From NCBI RefSeq assembly GCF_030519475.1, contig NZ_JAUMKD010000006.1, forward strand, positions 1 through 64,000: a stretch of 64,000 nt of DNA, in the 5' to 3' direction. Source of the stretch: Micromonospora sp. C28SCA-DRY-2. GTDB taxonomy: Bacteria; Actinomycetota; Actinomycetes; Mycobacteriales; Micromonosporaceae. A program made the translations under genes and the position numbers. Shown here in pieces: positions 48,550 through 57,009 of the stretch. A model generated the notes under the pieces. The model was not told the DNA's origin. It saw only the letters and a program-made list of their open reading frames with translations, and did not search any database. How positions within the stretch are numbered: the first letter of the stretch is position 1; every line of letters begins with the position of its first letter.

Positions 48550-50713
48550 CCGGTTGGGACGCTTCGTCGTCCACAACCCGTGGAAGGTGATCCTCGGCTG
48601 GTTGGTGGCCACCGTGGCCATCATGGCGACCGCGCCCGCGCTCGGCGACGTGACCAGCCAGGACCAGGCCGACTTCCTGCCCCGTGACTACGAGTCGGTC
48701 CAGGCCATGGAGGTGGCCCAGCGGTCCTTCCCCACCGCCAACGACGCGACCGCGACGATCGTGGTCAAGCGGGCCGACGGGCAACCGCTGGCCGACGCCG
48801 ACCTCGCCACCGTGGGCAGGCTGGCCGAGGCGGTCGGCACGGTCGACGCGCAGTACGTGACCGGCACCGCCGGGCCGCCCACCCCCTCGCCGAACCGGAC
48901 CGTCGCCCTGGTGACCGTCGGCCTGAAGGGCGCACCCGACGACCCGGGGCTGCTCGACACCATCCCGAAGATCCGCGACGCGGCGAAGTCCACCCTGGAC
49001 GGCACCGGCCTGGGCTACGCGGTCACCGGTGACGTCGCCATGTACGCCGACAACGCCGACGCCTTCGACACCGCGCTGGTGGTGGTGGGCCTGGCCACGA
49101 TCATCCTGATCATCGTGCTGCTGCTGGTCATCTACCGCAGCCCGCTGGCCGCGCTGCTGCCGATCGTGACGGTGGGCATCGTCAGCGCGATCGCCCCCGG
49201 CCTGATCTCGTGGGTGGCCCGGGCGGCCGACCTCCGGGTCGACCAGTCCCTGGAGATCATCCTCACCATCGTCCTGTACGGCGTGGGCACCGACTACATC
49301 CTGTTCCTGCTGTTCCGCTACCGGGAACGGCTGCGCGCCGGCGACGACGCCAAGCAGGCGCTGGTGGCGGCCGTGGCCCGGGTGGGCGAGGTGATCGCCT
49401 CCGCCGCGGCGGCCATCGTGATCGCGTTCAGCGCCCTGCTGCTGGCGGTGTTCGGCGCGTTCACCAGCCTCGGCCCGGCGCTGGCCATCGCCGTCGTGAT
49501 CATGGCGTTCGCCGCGCTGACCCTGGTCCCGGCGGTGGTGTCGCTGCTCGGCACGAAGATCTTCTGGCCGTCGAAGTCGTGGCAGCGCACCCCGCGCGGC
49601 ACCGCGTTCCAGCGGCTCGGCCGGTTCACCGGGCGGCGACCGGCCGTGGTGGCGCTGCTGTCCGGCGGGCTGATGCTGGCGCTGGCGGCCGGCGTGCTCG
49701 GGATGAAGTGGGACTACGACCAGACCGGCCAGCTGCCGTCCGACACCGAGTCGGCGCGCGGCCTGGACGACCTCCAGTCCGGATTCCCGGTGGGCGCGCT
49801 CAACCCGACGTCCGTCTACGTCCGCTCCGACGACGGCCAGCGGCTCGACCCGGCCACGCTCGCCACGTACGCCGCGTCGCTGAAGGACGCGCCGGGCATC
49901 GGCGGCATCATGCCGGCCGGCCAGGACGGCAGCCTCGCCGTCCTCAGCCAGGACGGCACCGTCGCGCGGATCGACCTGCTGATGGACCGCAGCCCGTACG
50001 CGCCGCAGTCGCTGGACCTGGCCGGCGGTGAGCTGCGGGACGTGGTGCACGCGCGGGCCCCCGACGGCACCACCGCGTACGTGGGCGGGATCAGTTCGCT
50101 GTTCGCCGACGTCCGGGACGCCAACACCCGGGACCTGAAGGTGATCTTCCCGGTCGCCGGTGTGCTCATCGCGATCATCCTGGCCCTGCTGCTGCGCAGC
50201 CTGGTCGCCCCGATCTACCTGATGGCGGCCGTGTTCCTCGGCTTCCTCAGCACGCTGGGCGCCACGGTCTTCGCGTTCCAGGGGGTCGGCGACCGGCCGG
50301 GCCTGTCGTTCATGCTGCCGACGATCCTGTACCTGTTCGTGGTGGCGATCGGCACCGACTACAACATCCTCATGATCGCCCGGCTCCGCGAGGAGGCACG
50401 GCTGGGCAACGACCCGCGTACGGCCGCCGACCTGGCGGTCGAGCACGGCGGCCCGTCGGTCGCCGCGGCGGGTCTGATCCTCGCCGGCACCTTCGCCTCG
50501 ATGATGCTGGCCGGGGTGGCGTTCCTCACCGAGATGGGCTTCGCCGTGGCGATCGGCATCTCGATCTCCGCCTTCGTCATGGCGATGCTGCTGGTACCGG
50601 CGATCACCGCGCTGCTGGGCCACCGCGCCTGGTGGCCGGGGCACGGCGACGCCGCCCGCAACGGCACGGCGCCGCCCGCGGAACGCGGTCCCGTGCTGAC
50701 GGAGACCCGCTAA
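48542..50713 (+). CDS. MMPL-family RND transporter
   Basis: 723 residues with a duplicated architecture: one helix, a ~150-residue extracellular domain (GDVTSQDQADFLP), five to six helices, and then the same again. GVGTDYILFL in the first half and AIGTDYNILM in the second are the proton-relay motifs of MMPL/RND proteins. It uses proton motive force to export lipids or drugs. AGGGAGAGACG precedes the ATG. Last gene of the RHH operon; a terminator follows. Confidence 0.93.
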   Translation: MFDRLGRFVVHNPWKVILGWLVATVAIMATAPALGDVTSQDQADFLPRDYESVQAMEVAQRSFPTANDATATIVVKRADGQPLADADLATVGRLAEAVGTVDAQYVTGTAGPPTPSPNRTVALVTVGLKGAPDDPGLLDTIPKIRDAAKSTLDGTGLGYAVTGDVAMYADNADAFDTALVVVGLATIILIIVLLLVIYRSPLAALLPIVTVGIVSAIAPGLISWVARAADLRVDQSLEIILTIVLYGVGTDYILFLLFRYRERLRAGDDAKQALVAAVARVGEVIASAAAAIVIAFSALLLAVFGAFTSLGPALAIAVVIMAFAALTLVPAVVSLLGTKIFWPSKSWQRTPRGTAFQRLGRFTGRRPAVVALLSGGLMLALAAGVLGMKWDYDQTGQLPSDTESARGLDDLQSGFPVGALNPTSVYVRSDDGQRLDPATLATYAASLKDAPGIGGIMPAGQDGSLAVLSQDGTVARIDLLMDRSPYAPQSLDLAGGELRDVVHARAPDGTTAYVGGISSLFADVRDANTRDLKVIFPVAGVLIAIILALLLRSLVAPIYLMAAVFLGFLSTLGATVFAFQGVGDRPGLSFMLPTILYLFVVAIGTDYNILMIARLREEARLGNDPRTAADLAVEHGGPSVAAAGLILAGTFASMMLAGVAFLTEMGFAVAIGISISAFVMAMLLVPAITALLGHRAWWPGHGDAARNGTAPPAERGPVLTETR

Positions 50714-50722
50714 CCATCCGAC

Positions 50723-50760
50723 CGGACCCCGGTCCGCCCGCACGGGCGGACCGGGGTCCG
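50723..50760 (+). terminator. long perfect hairpin terminator
   Basis: 18-base arms (50723-50740 with 50743-50760) are exact inverted copies, 10 bases beyond the MMPL stop. This is the right boundary of the export cluster. Confidence 0.88.
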
Positions 50761-50844
50761 CCGCACCGGGTGGCGGCGGGCGCGGCGCGGCGGGGCTCGA
50801 CCCGGGCAATAGGATGGGCGCTCACGGCGGGAGGGAGCGGCGGC

Positions 50845-50967
50845 ATGACGCGGGTACGGCGCGGTGGCGACAGCCCCGCCGCGATCGGCGGTGTCCCCGG
50901 CCCCCGCCGGACGCCGGCGGTGCGGCTCCTCGACGGTCGCGACGTGGCGTCGGGCGGGCCGCGGTGA
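50845..50967 (+). CDS. 40-residue leader-type ORF before M48 protease
   Basis: A basic, Gly/Arg-rich peptide (MTRVRRGGDSPAAIGG). A strong GGGAGGGAG ribosome site precedes its ATG, and its stop overlaps the M48 GTG (GTGA). It may serve for translational coupling. I recognise no homologue, so it could also be a chance frame. Confidence 0.4.
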   Translation: MTRVRRGGDSPAAIGGVPGPRRTPAVRLLDGRDVASGGPR

Positions 50968-52223
50968 CCCCGCGCGGCTGGGCGGTGCTGACCCTGGTCG
51001 GCCTGACCGTCGCCCTGGTGGTCACCGCCGCGGTGCTGATCCCGTGGCACCGGCCGCCCGCGCCGCGGGCCGACCAGGTGGCCGCGCTGCGCGACCTGCC
51101 CGCCGACCAGGTGGCCCGGGCGCGGGAGTTCCGCTCGGCGCTGCGCCCCGGCGGCTGGGCGGCGCTGGCCGTCGGCCTGCTGGTGGCGCTGGCGCTCGGG
51201 GTGACCCCGCTGGGCAGCCGCCTGGTCGAGCTGGCCGGGCGCCCCTTCGGCGACCACTGGATCGCCCAGGCCGTCCTGGGCGGGCTGGCCGTGGTGCTCG
51301 TCGCCGACCTGGTCACCCTGCCGTTCGCCGCCTGGCGGCACGCCGTGCTCACCCGCTACGGGCTGGCCACCAACGGCTGGGGCGGCTGGGCCGTCGACCT
51401 GCTCAAGTCGTACGCCGTCAGCGCGGTCATCGGGGCGGTGGCGCTGCTCGGCTTCTACGCCGTCATCCGGCTCGCCCCGCGCTGGTGGTGGGCGTTCGGC
51501 GCGGCCGGCGCGGCCACCCTGGTGGTGCTGCTCAGCTTCGTCCTGCCGGTGCTGGTGGAGCCGGTGTTCAACAAGTTCACCCCGATGGAGCAGGGCCCGC
51601 TGCGCACCGAACTGATGAGCATGGCGGCCCGCGACGGCGTGCCGGTCCGCGACGTGCTGGTCGCCGACGCGTCCCGGCGCACCCGGGCGGTCAACGCGTA
51701 CGTCTCGGGGTTGGGCCCGACCCGGCGGGTGGTCGTCTACGACACCCTGCTGCGCGAGGCCGGCCCGGACGAGGTGACCGCCGTGGTGGCGCACGAGCTG
51801 GGCCACGCCAAGGACCGGGACGTGGCGGTCGGCACGCTGACCGGGGCGCTCGGCGCCGCCGCCGCGGTGGTCGCGCTCTACCTGATCGGCTCGTGGGCGC
51901 CGCTGCTGCGGCTGGCCGGCGTCGACTCGGTGGCCCAACCACGCGCGTTCCCGCTGCTGATCGCGCTGGTCACGGTGGCCGGGCTGGTCTCCGCCCCGGT
52001 GCAGGCGCTGATGTCGCGGCGGGTCGAGGCGCGCGCCGACGCGCACGCGCTGGCGCTGACCGGCGACCCGGCGGCGTTCGAGGCCATGCAGCGGCGACTG
52101 GCCGGGATCAACCTCTCCGACCCCGACCCGCCCCGGCTGGAGTACCTCTACTCCGCCACCCACCCGTCCACGGTCGAGCGGATCGCCGCCGCCCGCGCCC
52201 ACGCCAGGGAGGCCGGCCGATGA
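50964..52223 (+). CDS. M48-family (Ste24-like) membrane metallopeptidase
   Basis: 419 residues. Several N-terminal helices, then the catalytic zinc motif VAHELGHAKDRDV near residue 275 and the third-ligand region RRVEARADAHALAL near 355. FNKFTPMEQGPLR and VNAYVSGLG are conserved in CaaX-type Ste24 proteases. It cleaves peptides at the membrane; the natural substrate is unknown. The stop overlaps the start of the mannosyltransferase gene (ATGA). Confidence 0.92.
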   Translation: MTPRGWAVLTLVGLTVALVVTAAVLIPWHRPPAPRADQVAALRDLPADQVARAREFRSALRPGGWAALAVGLLVALALGVTPLGSRLVELAGRPFGDHWIAQAVLGGLAVVLVADLVTLPFAAWRHAVLTRYGLATNGWGGWAVDLLKSYAVSAVIGAVALLGFYAVIRLAPRWWWAFGAAGAATLVVLLSFVLPVLVEPVFNKFTPMEQGPLRTELMSMAARDGVPVRDVLVADASRRTRAVNAYVSGLGPTRRVVVYDTLLREAGPDEVTAVVAHELGHAKDRDVAVGTLTGALGAAAAVVALYLIGSWAPLLRLAGVDSVAQPRAFPLLIALVTVAGLVSAPVQALMSRRVEARADAHALALTGDPAAFEAMQRRLAGINLSDPDPPRLEYLYSATHPSTVERIAAARAHAREAGR

Positions 52224-53344
52224 GCCGGACGCTGCTGATCACGAACGACTTCCCGCCGCGCCCCGGCGGGATCCAGTCCTTCGTGCACAACCTGGCGGTA
52301 CGCCAGCCCGCCGGCTCGGTGGTGGTCTACGCGTCGAGCTGGCGGGACGCCGCGAAGTTCGACGCCGACCAGCCCTTCGAGGTGATCCGGGAACGCACCC
52401 GGGTGCTGCTGCCCACCCCGCTGGTGGCGCGCCGGGCCGCTCGGCTGGCCCGCGCGTACGACTGCGACACGGTGTGGTTCGGCGCGGCGGCCCCGCTCGG
52501 GTTGCTCGCCGCGGGCCTGCGCCGGCGGGCCGGCATCCGCCGGGCGGTCGCCCTGACCCACGGCCACGAGGTCGGCTGGGCGGCGCTGCCCGGCGCGCGG
52601 GCCGCGCTGCGCCGCATCGGCCGGGGCGTCGACGTGACCACCTACCTCGGCGAGTACACCCGGGTGCGGCTGGCCCGGGCGCTGCACGGGCTGACCGAGC
52701 TGCGCCGGCTGGCGCCCGGGGTGGACGTGGACACCTACCACCCGTCCGTCGACGGCGAACCGGTCCGGGTCCGGCTCGGGCTGGCCGACCGGCCGGTGGT
52801 GGTGTGCGTGTCCCGGCTGGTGCCACGCAAGGGCCAGGACATGCTGATCCGCGCCATGCCGGAGATCCGCCGGCGGGTGCCCGACGCGGCGCTGCTGGTG
52901 GTCGGCGGCGGGCCGTACCGGGCCACCCTGCAGAAGCTGGCCCGGCAGACCGGCGTGGAGCGCGACGTGGTCTTCACCGGGTCGGTGCCGACGGCCGAGC
53001 TGCCGGCGCACTACGCGGCCGGCGACGTCTACGCCATGCCGTGCCGCACCCGCAACCGGGGCCTGGACGTGGAGGGCCTCGGCATCGTCTACCTGGAGGC
53101 CTCGGCGACCGGACTGCCGGTGGTCGCGGGCGACTCCGGCGGCGCTCCCGACGCGGTCCGCGAGGGGGAGACCGGCTACGTGGTACGCGGGCGCGACGTT
53201 GCGCAGCTCGCCGACCGGGTGGTCCGGCTGCTCGCCGACCGCGACCTGGCCCGGCAGCTCGGCGCGGCCGGCCGGGCCTGGGTGGAGCGGGAGTGGCGCT
53301 GGGAGACCCAGGCGCAGCGGATGGCCGCCCTGCTCGCCGGCTGA
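52220..53344 (+). CDS. pimB: GT4 phosphatidylinositol mannoside mannosyltransferase (PimB-like)
   Basis: 374 residues, GT-B fold. Strong resemblance from memory to M. tuberculosis Rv2188c (PimB'), which adds the second mannose from GDP-mannose to PIM1: LLITNDFPPRPGGIQSFVHNL, TVWFGAAAPLGLLA, THGHEVGWAALPGARAALRR, CVSRLVPRKGQDMLI, VVGGGPYRATLQKLA, MPCRTRNRGLDVEGLGIVYLEA. The EGLGIVYLEA Glu contacts the nucleotide sugar. It acts at the cytosolic face of the membrane. Translation is coupled to the M48 gene. Confidence 0.9.
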   Translation: MSRTLLITNDFPPRPGGIQSFVHNLAVRQPAGSVVVYASSWRDAAKFDADQPFEVIRERTRVLLPTPLVARRAARLARAYDCDTVWFGAAAPLGLLAAGLRRRAGIRRAVALTHGHEVGWAALPGARAALRRIGRGVDVTTYLGEYTRVRLARALHGLTELRRLAPGVDVDTYHPSVDGEPVRVRLGLADRPVVVCVSRLVPRKGQDMLIRAMPEIRRRVPDAALLVVGGGPYRATLQKLARQTGVERDVVFTGSVPTAELPAHYAAGDVYAMPCRTRNRGLDVEGLGIVYLEASATGLPVVAGDSGGAPDAVREGETGYVVRGRDVAQLADRVVRLLADRDLARQLGAAGRAWVEREWRWETQAQRMAALLAG

Positions 53345-53355
53345 CCACGGCAGGG

Positions 53356-53515
53356 CTGTCGAGCTGCCCCCGTTTCCGGGCGGCGGGTCGATGCCGGGCG
53401 GGCGGCGTGCCTTCCGCGGGCGCTGTCGAGCTGCCCCGGATACGAGACCGCCCGGGCGCGCTGCGGCGCCCGGTCCTTCCCGCGCTGTGGTCCCGTCGGC
53501 GGGGCAGCTCCACAG
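53356..53515. repeat. three copies of a 15-bp motif between convergent genes
   Basis: CTGTCGAGCTGCCCC occurs at 53356-53370 and 53423-53437; an inverted copy with one change is at 53501-53515. The last two could pair as a long-range stem. The 239-base region between pimB and the GGDEF-EAL gene holds no gene. Confidence 0.6.
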
Positions 53516-53583
53516 GGCTCGGAGCGGTGTCTGTCGGGGGAGGGCTGACCGGCGGGACGCGTACCGGGCGTGGGGCGAGACGG

Positions 53584-55347
53584 TCAGCCGATCCGTTCCA
53601 GGATCCGCTCGGCGGGGGCGGGGCGACCGAAGTGCCAGCCCTGGCCGGCGTCGCAGCCGATCGCCCGCAGCCGCTCGGCCTGCCCGGCCGTCTCCACCCC
53701 CTCGGCGGTGACCGTCAGGTCCAGGGCGTGCGCCAGCGACACCAGCGAGGCGAGGATCCGCTCGTCGGTGCAACTGGCCGGTTCCACCGCCGGCGCGCGC
53801 AGCCCGGCCACGAACTCGCCGGCCACCTTCAGCTCGGTCACCGGCAGGTCGCGCAGGTACGCCAGGTTGCAGTACCCGGTGCCGAAGTCGTCGATGGCGA
53901 TCCGTACGCCGAGGTCGGCCAGCACCCGCAGGGCCCGCACCGGCTCCTCCGCGGTGCTCATCATCGTGCTCTCGGTGATCTCCAGCTGGAGCCGCTCCGG
54001 CGGCAGGCCGGTGCTGTTCAGCAGGCGGCGCACCTCCTGCACCAGGCCGGGCCGGTGCACCTGCCGCACCGCCAGGTTGACGCTGACGTACGGCGCCCGG
54101 CCGCCCGCCGCCGACCAGCTCTCCGCCTCCCGGCACGCCTCGGCCAGCACCCACCCGCCGAGCGGGACGATCAGCCCGGTCTCCTCCGCCAGCCCGATGA
54201 AGCTGTCCGGCCGGAGCACGCCCAGCTCCGGGTGCCGCCACCGCACCAGCGCCTCCACGCCGAGCAGGCGGCCGTCCCGCAGCGAGGTCAGCGGCTGGTA
54301 GTCCAGGTAGAACTCGCCGCGTTGCAGGGCGGCCGGGATCGCCGCCGACAGCGCCTGCCGGGCCAGCTCCCGGCGGTCGCGGTCGGCGTCGTAGAGCGCC
54401 CAGCGCGCCCCGCCGGACGCCTTCGCCCAGGACAGCGTGCTGTCGGCGGCGCGCATCAGGTCGCCGGGGGTGGCGCCGGCGACCGGGCGCTCGACGATGC
54501 CGATGCTCGCCGAGACGGCCAGCTCGTGGCCGTCCACGACGGCCGGCCGGCGCACCGCGGCCAGCGCCGCCTCGGCCACCGCCACCACGTCGTCGGTGCC
54601 GGCGCAGCGCTCGACCAGCACCACGAACTCGTCGCCGCCGAGCCGCGCCAGCAGGTGCCCGTCGACCGCCCGGCGCAGCCGCTCGGCCACCGTGACCAGC
54701 AGCGCGTCGCCGACCTGGTGCCCGTGCGAGTCGTTGACCACCTTGAACCGGTCGAGGTCGAGGAAGCACAGGCCGATCCGCTCCGCGCCGCGACCCGGCG
54801 CGGTGATCGCGGCGGTCAGCCGCTCGGTGAACAGGGTGCGGTTGGGCAGCTCGGTCAGCGGATCGTGGGTGGCCTGGTGGCGGAAGCGCGCCTCGCTGGC
54901 GCGCAGCGCCCGCTCCGCCTCGGCCCGGGCGGTCATCGCGGCCCGGCGGATCGACTCCTGCTCGTCCAGCGTGCGGTCGCGCAGCGCCCGGGCGTAGCCG
55001 GTGGCCACCGCGGCCAGCAGCCGGGCCATCCGGTCCTCCACGTCGTCGGCGACCAGGCCGAGGTCGCGGACCAGCCGGAGCTGGACCACCTCGACGGTGC
55101 GGCCCAGTCCCTCCGCGGAGGCGATGTGCGAAGCCACCAGCTCCGCGCCGACCCGGTGCCCGACCCGCAGGTCGAACGGCTCGGAGCAGAGCGCGGTGGC
55201 CAGCTGCTCGGTGAGCCGTTGCAGCAGCGCCTCCAGCTGGCCCTGGGTCATCGGCAGGTAGCTGGTGCCGGAGACCGCCTTGGCCCAGGCCCGGGCGAAG
55301 GTCCCCGGCCGGGACCGGGCGCCGTTGGCCTCGGGCATCTCACCCAC
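53584..55347 (-). CDS. tandem GGDEF-EAL cyclic-di-GMP enzyme
   Basis: 587 residues. Residues ~1-160 are a helical N-terminal domain without a recognisable sensor. GGDEF lies at ~165-320: THDPLTELPNR and RLGGDEFVVL, with an intact active site. EAL lies at ~335-580: GVEALVRW, SVNLAVRQ, LEITES, DDFGTGY, ELKVAGEFV and EGVETAGQ. The EAL catalytic Glu, Asn and DD are present; the Lys of LKID is kept but the Asp is Ala. The protein could both make and hydrolyse c-di-GMP, a developmental signal in actinomycetes. No membrane helix. The GTG overlaps the methyltransferase stop by 8 bases. Confidence 0.92.
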   Translation of the reverse strand: MGEMPEANGARSRPGTFARAWAKAVSGTSYLPMTQGQLEALLQRLTEQLATALCSEPFDLRVGHRVGAELVASHIASAEGLGRTVEVVQLRLVRDLGLVADDVEDRMARLLAAVATGYARALRDRTLDEQESIRRAAMTARAEAERALRASEARFRHQATHDPLTELPNRTLFTERLTAAITAPGRGAERIGLCFLDLDRFKVVNDSHGHQVGDALLVTVAERLRRAVDGHLLARLGGDEFVVLVERCAGTDDVVAVAEAALAAVRRPAVVDGHELAVSASIGIVERPVAGATPGDLMRAADSTLSWAKASGGARWALYDADRDRRELARQALSAAIPAALQRGEFYLDYQPLTSLRDGRLLGVEALVRWRHPELGVLRPDSFIGLAEETGLIVPLGGWVLAEACREAESWSAAGGRAPYVSVNLAVRQVHRPGLVQEVRRLLNSTGLPPERLQLEITESTMMSTAEEPVRALRVLADLGVRIAIDDFGTGYCNLAYLRDLPVTELKVAGEFVAGLRAPAVEPASCTDERILASLVSLAHALDLTVTAEGVETAGQAERLRAIGCDAGQGWHFGRPAPAERILERIG

Positions 55348-56149
55348 CGAGCCGTCCCACGCCGCCGATGAAGGCGGCCCGCTCGGCGTCCTCGGCGCTC
55401 TCGGCCGAGTCCGGGAGCCACTGCGGCACCCAGACCACCCCCGGCTCGACCAGCTGGAAGCCGTCGAAGAGCGCGGTCAGTTCGGCCCGGCTGCGGATCC
55501 ACAGCGGATTGTCGGTGTTGCGGTAGACCCGCTCCGCCTCGGCCCGCTCGTCGCCCTCCCGGCCGTCCGCGCTGGCCTGGGAGAGCACCAGCCAGCTCCC
55601 GGGCGCCAACGCGGAGCGGAGGGTACGCAGCAGCTCGGCGGGACGGTCGTCGTCGGAGACGAAGTGCAGCACCGCCACGATCAGCACGGCGACCGGCTCG
55701 CTGAGGTCGAGCAGCCCGCGGACGTCCGGGTGGGCGAGGATCCGCTCGGGGTGGCGCAGGTCCTCCTGCACCACGGCGGTCCGGTCGTTGCCGTCGAGGA
55801 TCTCCCGGCTGTGCGCCACCGCCACCGGGTCGACGTCGACGTAGACGACCCGCGACTCGGGGGCGATGCGCTGGGCGATCTCGTGCACGTTGCCGACGGT
55901 CGGGATGCCCGAGCCGATGTCGAGGAACTGGCGGACGCCGGACTCGGTGAGGAACTGCACCGCCCGGCGCAGGAACGCCCGGTTGGCCTGGGCCATCAGC
56001 GGCGCCTCCGGCACGGCGGCGACCATCGCCTGGGCCGCCGCCCGGTCCACCGCGAAGTTGTGCGAGCCGCCGAGGTAGTAGTCGTACATGCGGGCCACGC
56101 TCGGGCGTTCGATGTCGATCGTCTCGGGTGCCCAGTCCGGCCGCTGCAT
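55340..56149 (-). CDS. SAM-dependent methyltransferase, DUF574 family
   Basis: 269 residues. SVARMYDYYLGGSHNFAVD near residue 15 and FLDIGSGIPTVGNVHEIAQ (SAM glycine loop) near 75 identify the actinobacterial DUF574/SCO-type S-adenosyl methyltransferase family, followed by VVYVDVDPVAVAHS. Substrates of this family are unknown. ATG 56149 has a GAGGGGTGAGG ribosome site; the frame extends further upstream but without support. Coupled to the GGDEF-EAL gene downstream. Confidence 0.88.
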   Translation of the reverse strand: MQRPDWAPETIDIERPSVARMYDYYLGGSHNFAVDRAAAQAMVAAVPEAPLMAQANRAFLRRAVQFLTESGVRQFLDIGSGIPTVGNVHEIAQRIAPESRVVYVDVDPVAVAHSREILDGNDRTAVVQEDLRHPERILAHPDVRGLLDLSEPVAVLIVAVLHFVSDDDRPAELLRTLRSALAPGSWLVLSQASADGREGDERAEAERVYRNTDNPLWIRSRAELTALFDGFQLVEPGVVWVPQWLPDSAESAEDAERAAFIGGVGRLGG

Positions 56150-56269
56150 GCCCTCACCCCTCGCGTCGCCGTCGCGGGCGCCGTCGCCCGCGCGGGTATT
56201 CTGCCCGCCGCGCGCCCGGGAGACCATAGCGCGCCGACCCGTACGTCACGCACGCCGGTCGATGCACGA

Positions 56270-56302
56270 CGGTCCGCGACCGCCGTCGGCGGTCGCGGAC
56301 CG
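56270..56302 (-). terminator. hairpin terminator after response regulator
   Basis: Perfect 15-bp stem (56270-56284 with 56288-56302) and a 3-base loop, 31 bases beyond the regulator stop codon on the minus strand. Confidence 0.82.
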
Positions 56303-56333
56303 GTGTCGTCGTCCGTCGATGGACCCCGCGGGG

Positions 56334-57002
56334 TCAGAACTTCGGGGCGTCCGGCGCCTCGAGCAGGCCCAGCCGCAGCGCGGTCATCAACGCCTGCGCC
56401 CGGTTGGCGGCGCCCAGCTTCTCGTAGAGCTTGGAGATGTGCGTCTTGGCGGTGGACTCGCTGACGAAGAGCTGCTTGGCGATGCCGGCCACGCTCATCC
56501 CGTCGGCGAGCAGCCGCAGCACCTGACCCTCGCGCGGGGAGAGCTGCGGGCCGGACGGGGCGAGCCGGCGCTTCATCGCCTCGGCGAGGTCGGCGGCGGT
56601 GAAGGCGCTGGGGGAGGAGGCGGCGTGGCGGGCGGCCGCGACCACCTCGTCGGCCGGGGCGGTCTTCGGCACGAAGGCGCTCGCGCCGGCCTCCAGCGCG
56701 CCGAAGAGCTGGTCGTCACCGGCGTACATGGTGAGCACCACGATGCCCATCGAGGCGCTGGACTTGCGCAGCGCCCGGGTGGCCTCCAGACCGCTTCCGT
56801 CGGGCAGGCGCAAGTCCATGATCACCACGTCCGGCTGCAGCGCACCGGCCTGTCGTACCCCCTCCGCCGCGGTGGCGGCCTCCCCGACGACCTCGAACTG
56901 CCGGTCACGCTCGAACGCGTGCCGGAGGCCCTTCCGGATCAGATCGTGATCGTCGACAAGGAGGACCTTGGTACGGGTGGCCGGTGTCGGACTTGTGGTC
57001 AT
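56334..57002 (-). CDS. NarL/LuxR-family response regulator
   Basis: 222 residues. Receiver: VLLVDDHDLIRKGL, phosphoacceptor Asp in VVIMDLRLPDGSG near residue 60, and the Lys in AFVPKTAP. The C-terminal LuxR helix-turn-helix is LSPREGQVLRLLADGMSVAG with IAKQLFVSESTAKTHISKLY. Partner of the histidine kinase encoded 7 bases upstream. ATG 57002 with a GGGGAG ribosome site. Targets unknown. Confidence 0.95.
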   Translation of the reverse strand: MTTSPTPATRTKVLLVDDHDLIRKGLRHAFERDRQFEVVGEAATAAEGVRQAGALQPDVVIMDLRLPDGSGLEATRALRKSSASMGIVVLTMYAGDDQLFGALEAGASAFVPKTAPADEVVAAARHAASSPSAFTAADLAEAMKRRLAPSGPQLSPREGQVLRLLADGMSVAGIAKQLFVSESTAKTHISKLYEKLGAANRAQALMTALRLGLLEAPDAPKF

Positions 57003-57009
57003 CCTCGGG

